Positions 1-6,193 are shown, numbered from the stretch's first letter. The stretch is 7,089 bases of DNA from Chitinophagales bacterium (GCA_013298445.1 JAAFHQ010000312.1:1-7089), one strand, 5' to 3'. Numbers and translations are program-made. The notes: generated by a model not told the origin, from the letters alone.

Positions 1-543
1 GCACCACTGCTGGAATCGCGCAAGGTCCAGATCGTTTTCTCCGGCAAAGCCCACCCGCTGGATGATACGGGCAAAGGCATTGTGGCCAACCTGGTGAAAA
101 TGGCGCGCCAATACCCTAAAGCGGTCATCTTCCTCGAAAACTACGACATGGCCATCGGGCGTATGCTCACGCGTGGCTCGGACATCTGGTTGAACAACCC
201 CCGCCGTCCGCTCGAAGCGAGTGGTACATCCGGGATGAAGGCAGCCATGAACGGGGTACTGAACTTCTCCATCCTGGATGGCTGGTGGCCCGAAGCTTGC
301 GAGCACGGCGTGAACGGCTGGCAGTTTGGTGATGCTTACGAAAACGAAGAGGACGTTGAGGCTCACGATGCACATGACCTGAAAGCACTCTACGATGTAC
401 TCCTGAAGGAAGTGATCCCAACTTACTACGACAACCGCAAAAAATGGGTCGCCATGATGAAGGCGAGTATCTTGAGTACAAAGGACCAGTTTGCGGTGAA
501 ACGGATGTTGGAGGAGTATTATGAGTTGTTGTATAAGGCGTAA
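1..543 (+). CDS. glgP: Alpha-glucan (glycogen/starch) phosphorylase, C-terminal part
   Basis: The reading frame is open from the first base and gives the last 180 residues of a GT35-family phosphorylase; the start lies outside the window. The family releases glucose-1-phosphate from the non-reducing ends of alpha-1,4-glucans in the cytoplasm, using pyridoxal phosphate. The diagnostic stretch is NNPRRPLEASGTSGMKAAMNG, at about residues 65-85 of this fragment. It contains EASGTSGMK (72-80), whose lysine (residue 80 here) matches the cofactor-binding lysine of the family. The LENYDMAIGRML segment and the following LDGWWPE match the shorter bacterial/archaeal phosphorylase type rather than the animal/E. 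coli MalP type. The DNA is clearly GC-rich (36 of 60 bases in 241-300), unlike the darTG genes that follow. No convincing terminator follows the stop. Confidence 0.95.
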   Translation, partial: APLLESRKVQIVFSGKAHPLDDTGKGIVANLVKMARQYPKAVIFLENYDMAIGRMLTRGSDIWLNNPRRPLEASGTSGMKAAMNGVLNFSILDGWWPEACEHGVNGWQFGDAYENEEDVEAHDAHDLKALYDVLLKEVIPTYYDNRKKWVAMMKASILSTKDQFAVKRMLEEYYELLYKA

Positions 544-570
544 GTTGATAAATTTTTTGTTTTAATGTTT

Positions 571-600
571 TTGAATATTGTCGTTTTTGCAATAACTTTA
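571..600 (+). promoter_or_regulatory. Predicted Bacteroidota-type promoter of darTG
   Basis: TTG at 571-573 is followed after exactly 19 nt by TAACTTTA at 593-600. This matches the Bacteroidota primary sigma factor consensus TTG-N19-TAnnTTTG except for the last base. Transcription would be expected to start about 5-9 nt downstream, inside the inverted repeat at 601-635, giving a leader of roughly 35-40 nt before the darT start codon. The match is seen directly; promoter activity is inferred. Confidence 0.5.
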
Positions 601-635
601 GCGCATTGCCACTCATTAATGTTGTGGCAATGCGC
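601..635. repeat. Perfect 12-bp inverted repeat between promoter and darT (candidate operator)
   Basis: GCGCATTGCCAC (601-612) and GTGGCAATGCGC (624-635) are exact reverse complements separated by 11 nt. The spacer contains a second, nearly concentric palindrome, CATTAATG (614-621). The repeat starts directly after the predicted -7 box and ends 8 nt before the darT ATG. No T-run follows it, so it is a poor intrinsic terminator for glgP. Its position over the likely transcription start fits an operator or a translation-affecting leader hairpin better. Which protein would bind is unknown. Confidence 0.7.
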
Positions 636-643
636 AATCTATC

Positions 644-1300
644 ATGGAGTTAAACCAAATAGCAATATACCGCATGACCCATATTGAGAACATTCCACAT
701 GTTCTGAAACATGGTATCACACATAAGAATTCCCCTAACAAGAATGAAAAATTTGTAACCATTGGGGATGTTAGTCTGATTGATGTAAGAGCAACTAAAA
801 GTGTCCAGGTTGATAATGGAGATTTTCAAAACATCAACGCTCCGAGCATAATTTTAGGTGATTTTATTCCATTTTATTTTGGGACAAGAATGCCCATGCT
901 GTATGTGATGCAAAATGGTGGCAATTTCGTTAAAAGGGCAACACCCGCCCAAGATATTGTATACTTGAAATGTTTACTTGTTGATGTAATTAAAAGCTGT
1001 AAAACTTATTTTTTTTCAGATGTCCATGCTACAGATAAGTATGTGACGTTTTATGATAAAAGTAAATTGGCAGAACTGCCAAATCTAATCGATTGGGATG
1101 CTGTAAAATCTTCATATTGGGGTAGAGAAGAAAACTTGAACATCAAAAGAAAAAAACAAGCAGAATTTCTCGTTTCTGATGATGTCCCGGCTAATTGTAT
1201 AACTGCATTTGGGTGCTACAATGAACCAGCTAAACAAAAATTAGTAGCTTTCGGAATTGAAGCATCAAAAATCAAGCTTATCCCGGAAGCTTACTTCTAA
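644..1300 (+). CDS. darT: DarT toxin: ssDNA thymidine ADP-ribosyltransferase
   Basis: This 218-residue protein is the toxin of a DarTG module. The family transfers ADP-ribose from NAD+ onto bases of single-stranded DNA, blocking replication; DarT2 members act on thymidine, and DarTG systems are known phage defences. Diagnostic features seen here are IYRMTHIENI (8-17, with the NAD-contacting His13), Arg49 in the position of the catalytic arginine, DFIPFYFGTRMPML (73-86), the segment LIDWDAVKSSYW (148-159), and KKQAEFLV with Glu174 as the catalytic glutamate. The QAEFLV context and the length (about 209 aa in Thermus) resemble the Thermus aquaticus DarT2 type, so thymidine specificity is the best inference. 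The ATG at 644 is the first start after an in-frame stop at 617-619; no Shine-Dalgarno is visible. The toxin precedes its antitoxin by 11 nt, the usual order for this family. The gene is AT-rich (20 G+C in 721-780). Confidence 0.95.
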   Translation: MELNQIAIYRMTHIENIPHVLKHGITHKNSPNKNEKFVTIGDVSLIDVRATKSVQVDNGDFQNINAPSIILGDFIPFYFGTRMPMLYVMQNGGNFVKRATPAQDIVYLKCLLVDVIKSCKTYFFSDVHATDKYVTFYDKSKLAELPNLIDWDAVKSSYWGREENLNIKRKKQAEFLVSDDVPANCITAFGCYNEPAKQKLVAFGIEASKIKLIPEAYF

Positions 1301-1311
1301 AACTCACTGCC

Positions 1312-2352
1312 ATGATCAAGTATATAACTGGAGATATCTTGGAAAGTAAGGCCCAAGCCCTGGTCAATACTGTAAATACAGTGGGAGTTATGGGCAAAGG
1401 TATAGCCTTGCAGTTCAAGAAAGCATTTCCTCATAATTTCAAGGCCTATACAGAAGCATGTAAGAAGGGAGAAATTACAATTGGCAAGTCTCTAGTTATC
1501 AAAGATATTAGCCTAAATACAGGCGAAAAGATTATCATCAATTTTCCAACCAAAAAGGACTGGCGAAAGCCATCAGAATATGCCTTTATTGCCGATGGTC
1601 TGGATGATTTGGTTCGTGTACTGAAAGATTATCAAATTCGCAGTATTGCAATTCCTCCTTTGGGTGCAGGCAATGGTGGCCTAGAATGGGAAAAGGTAAA
1701 AAAAATGATCGACCAAAAGCTGGCTAATCTTGATGTCGAAATACTCGTTTACGAACCAAACGCCCAAATTAAAGAGCATCTAAAAAAAGAAAGAGTAAAA
1801 CTGACGGATGCAAGAGCTTTACTCCTTTACATGCTCTATGATTTAGTGCAGAATGGTGAATATGTTTCAGAATTTTCAAGTGAAAAGGTGTGTTATTTTT
1901 TGCAAAGGTTTGGTGGTGAGGGATATTTCAAACTCAAATTTGAGCCAAATTTTTACGGCCCTTATTCTGGTAAAGTACGGTTTGTCCTGAATGCCTTGAA
2001 TGGGAGCTATATAATGGGTTATAGTGACATGAATAAAAAACCATTTGAACCATTGATGGTAGTTGCAGATGGATATGATACAGTGAAAAAACATGTTGAA
2101 AACAATCCAGAACTTTATATCATTGCGCAAAGAACTAAAGCCTTTTTAAGTGGATTTTATTCTGATTTTGCACTTGAATTATTGTCCAGTATTGATTACA
2201 TCATGAATCAATTCAATGCTCTAGATAAACAAGACGTCTCCAAAAAATTGCAAGAATGGAGCAATCGGAAACAGAGTATGTTTTCCAATCCAAAATATCT
2301 TGATATTTCTATAGCGCATATTCAAAAAGCAATGTTTGTTGGGCAATCGTAA
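1312..2352 (+). CDS. darG: DarG antitoxin: macrodomain DNA ADP-ribosyl glycohydrolase with C-terminal DarT-neutralising domain
   Basis: This 346-residue protein is the antitoxin to the upstream DarT. Residues 1-150 form a macrodomain: GD at 7-8, the NTVNTVGVMGKGIALQFK loop (19-36, with Asn22), NFPTKKDW (77-84), where Lys81 aligns with the catalytic lysine of the Thermus protein, and the GAGNGGLEW substrate loop (118-126). In the family this domain removes ADP-ribose from DNA. Residues from about 165 to the end form the C-terminal domain (ALLLYMLYDLV, FYGPYSGKVRFVLNAL). In studied DarG proteins that domain binds DarT and mimics DNA, giving a second way of blocking the toxin. All macrodomain key residues are present, so it should be active. 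It is co-transcribed with darT (11-nt gap) and has no own promoter that I can see. The length is normal for the family and the gene appears intact. Confidence 0.95.
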   Translation: MIKYITGDILESKAQALVNTVNTVGVMGKGIALQFKKAFPHNFKAYTEACKKGEITIGKSLVIKDISLNTGEKIIINFPTKKDWRKPSEYAFIADGLDDLVRVLKDYQIRSIAIPPLGAGNGGLEWEKVKKMIDQKLANLDVEILVYEPNAQIKEHLKKERVKLTDARALLLYMLYDLVQNGEYVSEFSSEKVCYFLQRFGGEGYFKLKFEPNFYGPYSGKVRFVLNALNGSYIMGYSDMNKKPFEPLMVVADGYDTVKKHVENNPELYIIAQRTKAFLSGFYSDFALELLSSIDYIMNQFNALDKQDVSKKLQEWSNRKQSMFSNPKYLDISIAHIQKAMFVGQS

Positions 2353-2355
2353 AAA

Positions 2356-2583
2356 TCAATTGTAAACTTCCTTCAAATCACTTATTGAATACAAATCTTC
2401 TTCCTGGTTCAAGAAGTCAAAGGTTGGACCTTCTGATGCCAATTACTGAATGCCCTGAGTGAGCAGTTGTTTCTCATAGCGTTGGATGATAAAGTCCACA
2501 AAGTCAGCTATTTCTTCTGCCGTATTCAAGGGAAGCTGGTTGAAGGCATGAGTGGTTCGTTCAATAATGGCCTGTTTAGTCAT
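2356..2583 (-). pseudogene. Small antitoxin-like gene with an in-frame stop codon; orphan toxin-antitoxin remnant
   Basis: Reading the minus strand from an ATG at 2583 gives 46 codons (MTKQAIIERTTHAFNQLPLN, then AEEIADFVDFIIQRYEKQ, ending LTQGIQ) and a TAA at 2443-2445. The same frame then stays open for 28 more codons, with FDFLNQEEDLYS and ISDLKEVYN, to a TGA at 2356-2358. Both halves look like one protein of about 75 residues, of the small antitoxin-like type common in Bacteroidota and Cyanobacteria (helical N-terminus, acidic EEDLYS...DLKEVY tail). The TAA sits where I would expect a lysine (AAA), so one base change explains it. The partner toxin would normally follow, but darG ends 3 bases away on the other strand. 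A functional 46-residue product is possible but would lack the tail that usually contacts the toxin. Family assignment is from memory of related sequences. Confidence 0.65.
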
Positions 2584-2690
2584 GGTTCAAAAATTGTCTT
2601 CGAAGTTAAGCAAAACTCACAATTTTGGGCGTTCGAGTTGATCGATTTTCTGCTTCCATTTCCTGATCGGAATGCTTCGTTGTTCCTTGT

Positions 2691-3497
2691 TTATTCTTCC
2701 TCCTTATCAAGAAACTTTTCAATCATCGGAACCACCAGGTCGCTGGTTTTAAAGCCTGGTTTTATGGTAGTAATTTCTCCCATGTAATCCCCGTGTCCAC
2801 CTGGAATGATAGCCAATTGGGAATTGACAATTTGTCGCTGCAGTTCTATGGCGTGTTCGGGGGTAACAACGTCTTTGTCGCCTATAATGATAAGGGTTGG
2901 GGCTTTAATCGATTTGATTTGCTCGCCTGGAATGTCTTTGAAATTGACCATTCTCTTTGCATCTCTGTCGTGCATGACTTGTAAGGCATTTGGATCAGCC
3001 GCCACCTGTTGGTATGCCGTTTTCAGTTGTTCTGGCATATTTTCCAATTTGGCTTGTTCCATAAAGCCCCAAAACCATTCAGGAGCTCCGTTTCGTTTGG
3101 CAAGAGCTGAACCTAAAATCATTTTATCAACCATTTCAGGATGTCGAATCGCTATTTGTAAAGTAGTTGTGCCTCCATTGCTAAACCCGAAAAAGTCAGC
3201 TTGGTCAATGTTTAGGTTTTTTAGCAGAACAGCAACATCATCTGCATCCTGTTCAAAGGTAAGATCAGCGTTTCGGTCATTGGTCCGACCGTGGGCTTGT
3301 AATTCGACAGCAATTACTTTTCTGTTTTGGGCAAGCAAGGGTATGATTTTTTCAAAACTTGTCTGGATAGTTGAACCACCACCATGGATTAATACAATTG
3401 GTTTGCCTTGTCCATAAATTTCGTAATACATTTTCAGTCCATTCACGTCTGAATATCCACTTTTAAAAGTCAAACTGTCTTTGATTTCTATTTCCAT
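2691..3497 (-). CDS. Alpha/beta-fold hydrolase
   Basis: This 268-residue cytoplasmic protein has the full set of alpha/beta hydrolase landmarks. HGGG (38-41) serves the oxyanion hole, GFSNGG holds the nucleophile Ser106, the acid is probably Asp209 in IGDKDVV, and the catalytic histidine is His235 in GGHG. A cap-like insertion (about 134-187) carries WFWGFMEQ. No signal peptide is visible. The substrate cannot be told; the family includes esterases, epoxide and haloalkane hydrolases and C-C hydrolases. A serine nucleophile argues against the last-but-one group, which use aspartate. The gene lies downstream of a 54-nt gap from the secreted-protein gene on the same strand and could be co-transcribed with it if the weak hairpin between them does not stop transcription. 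No good Bacteroidota promoter was found directly before it. Its EIEIKDSLTFKSGYSDVNGL start is typical, supporting the ATG at 3497. Confidence 0.9.
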   Translation of the reverse strand: MEIEIKDSLTFKSGYSDVNGLKMYYEIYGQGKPIVLIHGGGSTIQTSFEKIIPLLAQNRKVIAVELQAHGRTNDRNADLTFEQDADDVAVLLKNLNIDQADFFGFSNGGTTTLQIAIRHPEMVDKMILGSALAKRNGAPEWFWGFMEQAKLENMPEQLKTAYQQVAADPNALQVMHDRDAKRMVNFKDIPGEQIKSIKAPTLIIIGDKDVVTPEHAIELQRQIVNSQLAIIPGGHGDYMGEITTIKPGFKTSDLVVPMIEKFLDKEEE

Positions 3498-3530
3498 TTT
3501 CTACATTTTTTATGCTGCAAAGTTCAAATT

Positions 3531-3568
3531 AAAAAGCCATCGGTACGAGCGCTAAGGCTCTTTTTTTT
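3531..3568. terminator. Possible weak bidirectional terminator hairpin
   Basis: AAAAAGCC (3531-3538) can pair with GGCTCTTT (3556-3563) through 8 pairs including one G-U, around a 17-nt loop. A run of eight T (3561-3568) follows on the plus strand, and five T close the stem on the minus strand. The loop contains the stop codon of the minus-strand gene ending at 3552. The core is only four to five strong pairs, so function is doubtful. If used, it would reduce read-through into the hydrolase gene. Confidence 0.3.
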
Positions 3569-4646
3569 CCACAATTTTCAGCACCACAAACCTCGGAAAA
3601 TAAATCTCCTGGTTTTCGATCAGCTCTCCAAAATCAAAACTATTGACATTGTAGGTAACCTGCAATCCAGCGCCGTGGAGCTCGGGATGGGCTTTGGCGG
3701 AGTACATGAAGGGCTTTTTAACCCCCAGGTATTCAGGAGCAAAAAATAGATAAGGCTCGGTCCATTTTCCGTACAAATGATCAGCCATTCTGATCCCCAA
3801 TTTTGCTTCTCCAAAGCCGAATGACTGGATTTGTAGGTATTTTTTCAAGACAGGATCATAATGAACTGAATATTCGGTGCCGCCAATGAATAGGGGTTCA
3901 GGAATCGGTTTTTCGGTTTTTCGGGCGCTCCATTTTCCGGCGATCCACCATTCCGGCTTGTTTATTTTGCCCTGGTATACTTGTTTTATTTTCCAGCGCA
4001 AAAGGTATACTTCATGAGTCGCAGGCTCAACCGCACCGTAGGCATAAAGGTACTTTTCGTCTTTGAGCACTGCCGCTGAGCCAGCTATGGTTCCAAAGGT
4101 TTCCGGGCCTTCCAGGTATTGCATTTTCAAGGTAGAAGGCTCTTCATGCGGGTTGGCAATCAAGACAGCGCTCCATCCAAAAACCTCAAAGCCGAGCCCG
4201 GATGGTACTTCATGTACTTTCATTAAAAAAACCAGCAACTTATCCTTGATCATGGTGCCGTGCCCGGTCCAGAACCAGAAATTGCCGGCGGTGTGGAAAA
4301 ATGCTTCAGGTTCTTTTTTCGACTTGTCCCAGTAAAATTTCAAGGGAGCAGTGCGCAAATCAAAGCCATCCTGAATGGCAATGCTGTTGCGGATGATTTT
4401 TGATTTTTTCCTCGATCCAGCTGAGTCGCTGATGAAGCTATCGCTAAACAACCACAATACCTTCCCGTTTCCAAGGTCAATCGAAGCAGCGCCGTCGGCA
4501 CCACGCCAGACAGGATCATGGGTGAAATACTCGTCTGCGGTTTTAGACCATTCAACTTTGATGCTATACTTGGCCGTATCGAATGGCTGAGCGCTGCAAA
4601 TACAGGTAAGCAGCATAAAAAGGACTATGGGGAAGTATATTTTCAT
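3552..4646 (-). CDS. Secreted DUF4185/DUF5005-like protein, predicted beta-propeller
   Basis: This 364-residue protein begins with a signal peptide: a hydrophobic stretch IVLFMLLTCIC at 7-17, then SAQ with likely cleavage after Ala19. C15 and C17 do not fit a good lipobox, so export to the periplasm or outside is more likely than lipidation. The body has the pattern WLFSDSFI (65-72) followed by RNSIAI (86-91), and later YSAKAHPEL (315-323) with LQVTYNVNS (328-336). These repeat-like blade motifs resemble the DUF4185/DUF5005 group, which is related to five-bladed propeller glycosidases. Many aromatic residues (FWFWTGHG, PEWW) suggest carbohydrate binding. The reaction is unknown and family placement is from motif memory only. 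AGGACC just before the ATG offers a weak ribosome binding site. The 100-nt space upstream is almost filled by an inverted-repeat element, and no promoter is obvious. Confidence 0.7.
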   Translation of the reverse strand: MKIYFPIVLFMLLTCICSAQPFDTAKYSIKVEWSKTADEYFTHDPVWRGADGAASIDLGNGKVLWLFSDSFISDSAGSRKKSKIIRNSIAIQDGFDLRTAPLKFYWDKSKKEPEAFFHTAGNFWFWTGHGTMIKDKLLVFLMKVHEVPSGLGFEVFGWSAVLIANPHEEPSTLKMQYLEGPETFGTIAGSAAVLKDEKYLYAYGAVEPATHEVYLLRWKIKQVYQGKINKPEWWIAGKWSARKTEKPIPEPLFIGGTEYSVHYDPVLKKYLQIQSFGFGEAKLGIRMADHLYGKWTEPYLFFAPEYLGVKKPFMYSAKAHPELHGAGLQVTYNVNSFDFGELIENQEIYFPRFVVLKIVEKKEP

Positions 4647-4664
4647 GGTCCTGAATGTTTTATT

Positions 4665-4740
4665 CCATGCTACTGGACACTTTTGTATTTCAGAAGCGAA
4701 GGACCTGAATTGCCTCCGAGCAAAATGTCCAGTAGCATGG
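4665..4740. repeat. 76-bp imperfect palindrome, MITE-like or IS-remnant candidate
   Basis: CCATGCTACTGGACA (4665-4679) is repeated as a perfect reverse complement at 4726-4740. Pairing continues with TTTTG (4681-4685) against CAAAA (4721-4725) after one unpaired C, giving about 20 pairs around a 35-nt centre. The centre holds a small nested repeat, TTCAG (4689-4693) against CTGAA (4705-4709). If the outermost CATG copies (4666-4669 and 4736-4739) are read as a 4-bp target duplication, the inner unit is 66 bp with 10-bp perfect ends CTACTGGACA. No T-run follows either arm, so it is not a standard intrinsic terminator, although it lies only 6 nt past the stop of the operon ending at 4747. It encodes nothing. 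Confidence 0.75.
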
Positions 4741-4746
4741 TTTCAT

Positions 4747-5325
4747 TCAATCGTCTAGTCCCTTACCATCGAGTATTTGCGCCTTACATTTTTCAATTCT
4801 CGCTTCTCGGGTCTTGGCTTGTTTGGGTGCAGAAAAATGCAACAAGTATGCTCTTTGCCGTCCGGGAGTCAGTGCTTCAAAAGCGGTTTTCAGGGCAGGG
4901 GTTTCAGTTAATTTGTGTTGAAATTCCTCGGGCATGGCGAATTCGGTAGTCTTTTTTAACTCCACTTTCAAGCCCGCTTTTTCCACTTCAATCGCTTCAT
5001 AAATATAGGCTTTTAAAATGGCTTCCATGGCCACAATCTGCTGAACACCGGTGAAGCGAATCTGGCGCGCCGACTGGACATTCTCCGTTTGTTGGACCAA
5101 AATGCCCTCGGCATCATGCAACAAGGCTCCTTTGAAAAACAAAAACGCACAGTATTCTTTAAACACATGGATTAAAACGATGTTGCTTTTTTGAAAGGTG
5201 TAGCAGGGAACACCCCATTTCAATTCTTCGCTGAGCATACAGTCAAGCACAATCGTTCTCAATTGCTCAATTTCTGCCTGCCACTTATTGCCTTTGTTGA
5301 AGTAAAAATCGACCTTAGGATTCAT
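4747..5325 (-). CDS. YdeI/OmpD-associated family protein (DUF1801 plus OmdA domain)
   Basis: This 192-residue protein has two parts. Residues about 15-115 form a DUF1801-like fold (KWGVPCYTF at 37-45, FKEYCAFLFFKGALL at 55-69). Residues about 130-190 form the OmdA/YdeI C-terminal domain, with PEEFQHKL, AFEALTPGRQRAYLLHFSA and the KCKAQILDGKGL ending. The Bacillus YdeI and Salmonella OmdA families have been linked to protection from antimicrobial peptides and bacteriocins, but the biochemical activity is unknown. It is the last gene of the ArsR-led operon, 9 nt after the DoxX-like gene, so it is probably under the same repressor. The 76-bp palindrome starts 6 nt after the stop. No signal peptide or membrane segment is visible. 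Confidence 0.85.
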   Translation of the reverse strand: MNPKVDFYFNKGNKWQAEIEQLRTIVLDCMLSEELKWGVPCYTFQKSNIVLIHVFKEYCAFLFFKGALLHDAEGILVQQTENVQSARQIRFTGVQQIVAMEAILKAYIYEAIEVEKAGLKVELKKTTEFAMPEEFQHKLTETPALKTAFEALTPGRQRAYLLHFSAPKQAKTREARIEKCKAQILDGKGLDD

Positions 5326-5334
5326 ACTTTTGAT

Positions 5335-5718
5335 TTATAGATTAACAGAAACAAGCTTCCTGCTTGCAGGCCGGAAATACCAGGATACCAGCGTCAGGAC
5401 GAGCAACAATACTGGCCCAAAATATTCAGCAGCGCCATCGCTCACGGCCAGGTGAGAAAACACTGCGCCCGACATGACAAAAAAGAAGCCAGCATAGGCC
5501 CATTCCTTGAGCAAAGGAAATTTAGGCATCAGTACGGCCACGACACCCAAAAATTTCCAAACCCCCAGCATGGTCAGCAAATAGGCCGGATAGCCCAAAC
5601 GGATAAACAGGGCTACTTCCTCCTTCATATGAATCACCTGTACGATCCCGGTGGATACCATTCCTAAGGCAAGCCAAATGGTAGCAATCCAATAGATGAT
5701 TTTATTTCTTTTGGTCAT
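5335..5718 (-). CDS. DoxX-like four-helix membrane protein
   Basis: This 127-residue inner membrane protein has four predicted helices at about 7-29, 45-64, 72-92 and 99-115. The MLGVWKFLGVVAVLMPKFPLLKEWAYAG loop pattern (read in two pieces, 50-64 and 65-77) is typical of the DoxX-like family. KFLG after helix 2 begins and KEWAYAG before helix 3 are the recognisable marks. The function is unknown in this subgroup; the family has been tied loosely to quinone or redox chemistry. It lies 9 nt after the SRPBCC gene and 9 nt before the YdeI-like gene. ArsR, SRPBCC and DoxX-like genes occur together often, which supports a shared operon. Confidence 0.88.
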   Translation of the reverse strand: MTKRNKIIYWIATIWLALGMVSTGIVQVIHMKEEVALFIRLGYPAYLLTMLGVWKFLGVVAVLMPKFPLLKEWAYAGFFFVMSGAVFSHLAVSDGAAEYFGPVLLLVLTLVSWYFRPASRKLVSVNL

Positions 5719-5727
5719 GATGGTAGG

Positions 5728-6192
5728 TTATTTTAGTTTGTCGAAGATGTCTTGTAGGCGGTTGTGGGCCATGTTGAGGCCTTGTGCAAAGGGAAGCTGG
5801 AGCATTTGATCCCGGAGTGCAACGGATTTATACACGATTTGTATGGTCAATTTACTGCTGTCGGCAGTCAATTCTTCAAAGCTCAGGAACTCAAGCTGGA
5901 CGGCAAATGGGCTATTCTCCATTTCAAAAGTCCGGGTGATTTTTTGATTTGGAACAAACTCGTGGATGACCCCATTAAACCCGTGTTTGTTTCCCTTGGG
6001 GTCTGTGGTTTCAAATTGGTAACCGCCGTGCTTTTTGTTTTCGAGTTTTAGCACTTTTGTACCCATCCATTGCTCCACGATTTCGGGCTCTACATAGGCT
6101 TTGAACAGCAATTCCAGCGGCAGTTCAAATTCCCTGGTGATCAGGATTTCCTGCTTGCCGTCCTCGGCGTTGATTTTGGTTTTTCGTTCCAT
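5728..6192 (-). CDS. SRPBCC/AHSA1-domain protein (START-like ligand-binding fold)
   Basis: This 154-residue soluble protein is almost entirely one AHSA1-type SRPBCC domain. Marks seen are ITREFELPLELLFKAYVEPE (18-37), W42 in EQWMG, GGYQFETTDPKGNKHGFNG (56-74), and the C-terminal helix RDQMLQLPFAQGLNMAHNRL (127-146). The fold forms a deep hydrophobic cavity for lipid-like or aromatic ligands, but the ligand here is unknown. Despite the family name, bacterial members are not known Hsp90 activators. The start codon lies 1 nt after the stop of the ArsR-type gene (TAA G ATG), so translation is probably coupled. Pairing with an ArsR-type regulator is a very common arrangement for these proteins. 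Confidence 0.92.
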   Translation of the reverse strand: MERKTKINAEDGKQEILITREFELPLELLFKAYVEPEIVEQWMGTKVLKLENKKHGGYQFETTDPKGNKHGFNGVIHEFVPNQKITRTFEMENSPFAVQLEFLSFEELTADSSKLTIQIVYKSVALRDQMLQLPFAQGLNMAHNRLQDIFDKLK

Positions 6193-6193
6193 C

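Noticed and set aside
601..635. The inverted repeat as an intrinsic terminator of glgP.
   Set aside because: The stem is strong but no T-run follows on either strand and it overlaps the expected darT transcription start; an operator or leader role fits better, though a terminator role is not excluded.
167..637. A 156-codon open frame on the minus strand across the glgP end.
   Set aside because: It is antisense to a strongly conserved phosphorylase region, has low-complexity basic composition and matches no family I know.
2584..2690. A promoter for the antitoxin-like remnant.
   Set aside because: TAACTTCG is the nearest -7-like match on the minus strand and no TTG lies 19 nt upstream of it, so nothing could be supported.
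2467..2787. A 106-codon plus-strand frame after darG.
   Set aside because: It overlaps, antisense, the antitoxin remnant and the end of the alpha/beta hydrolase, both of which read as real proteins on the minus strand.
2806..3417. A 203-codon plus-strand frame opposite the alpha/beta hydrolase.
   Set aside because: The minus-strand frame has all hydrolase motifs; the plus-strand product is cysteine- and serine-rich with no recognisable domain.
4518..4949. A 143-codon plus-strand frame spanning the 76-bp palindrome.
   Set aside because: It runs antisense through two well-supported genes and the repeat, and its product resembles no family.
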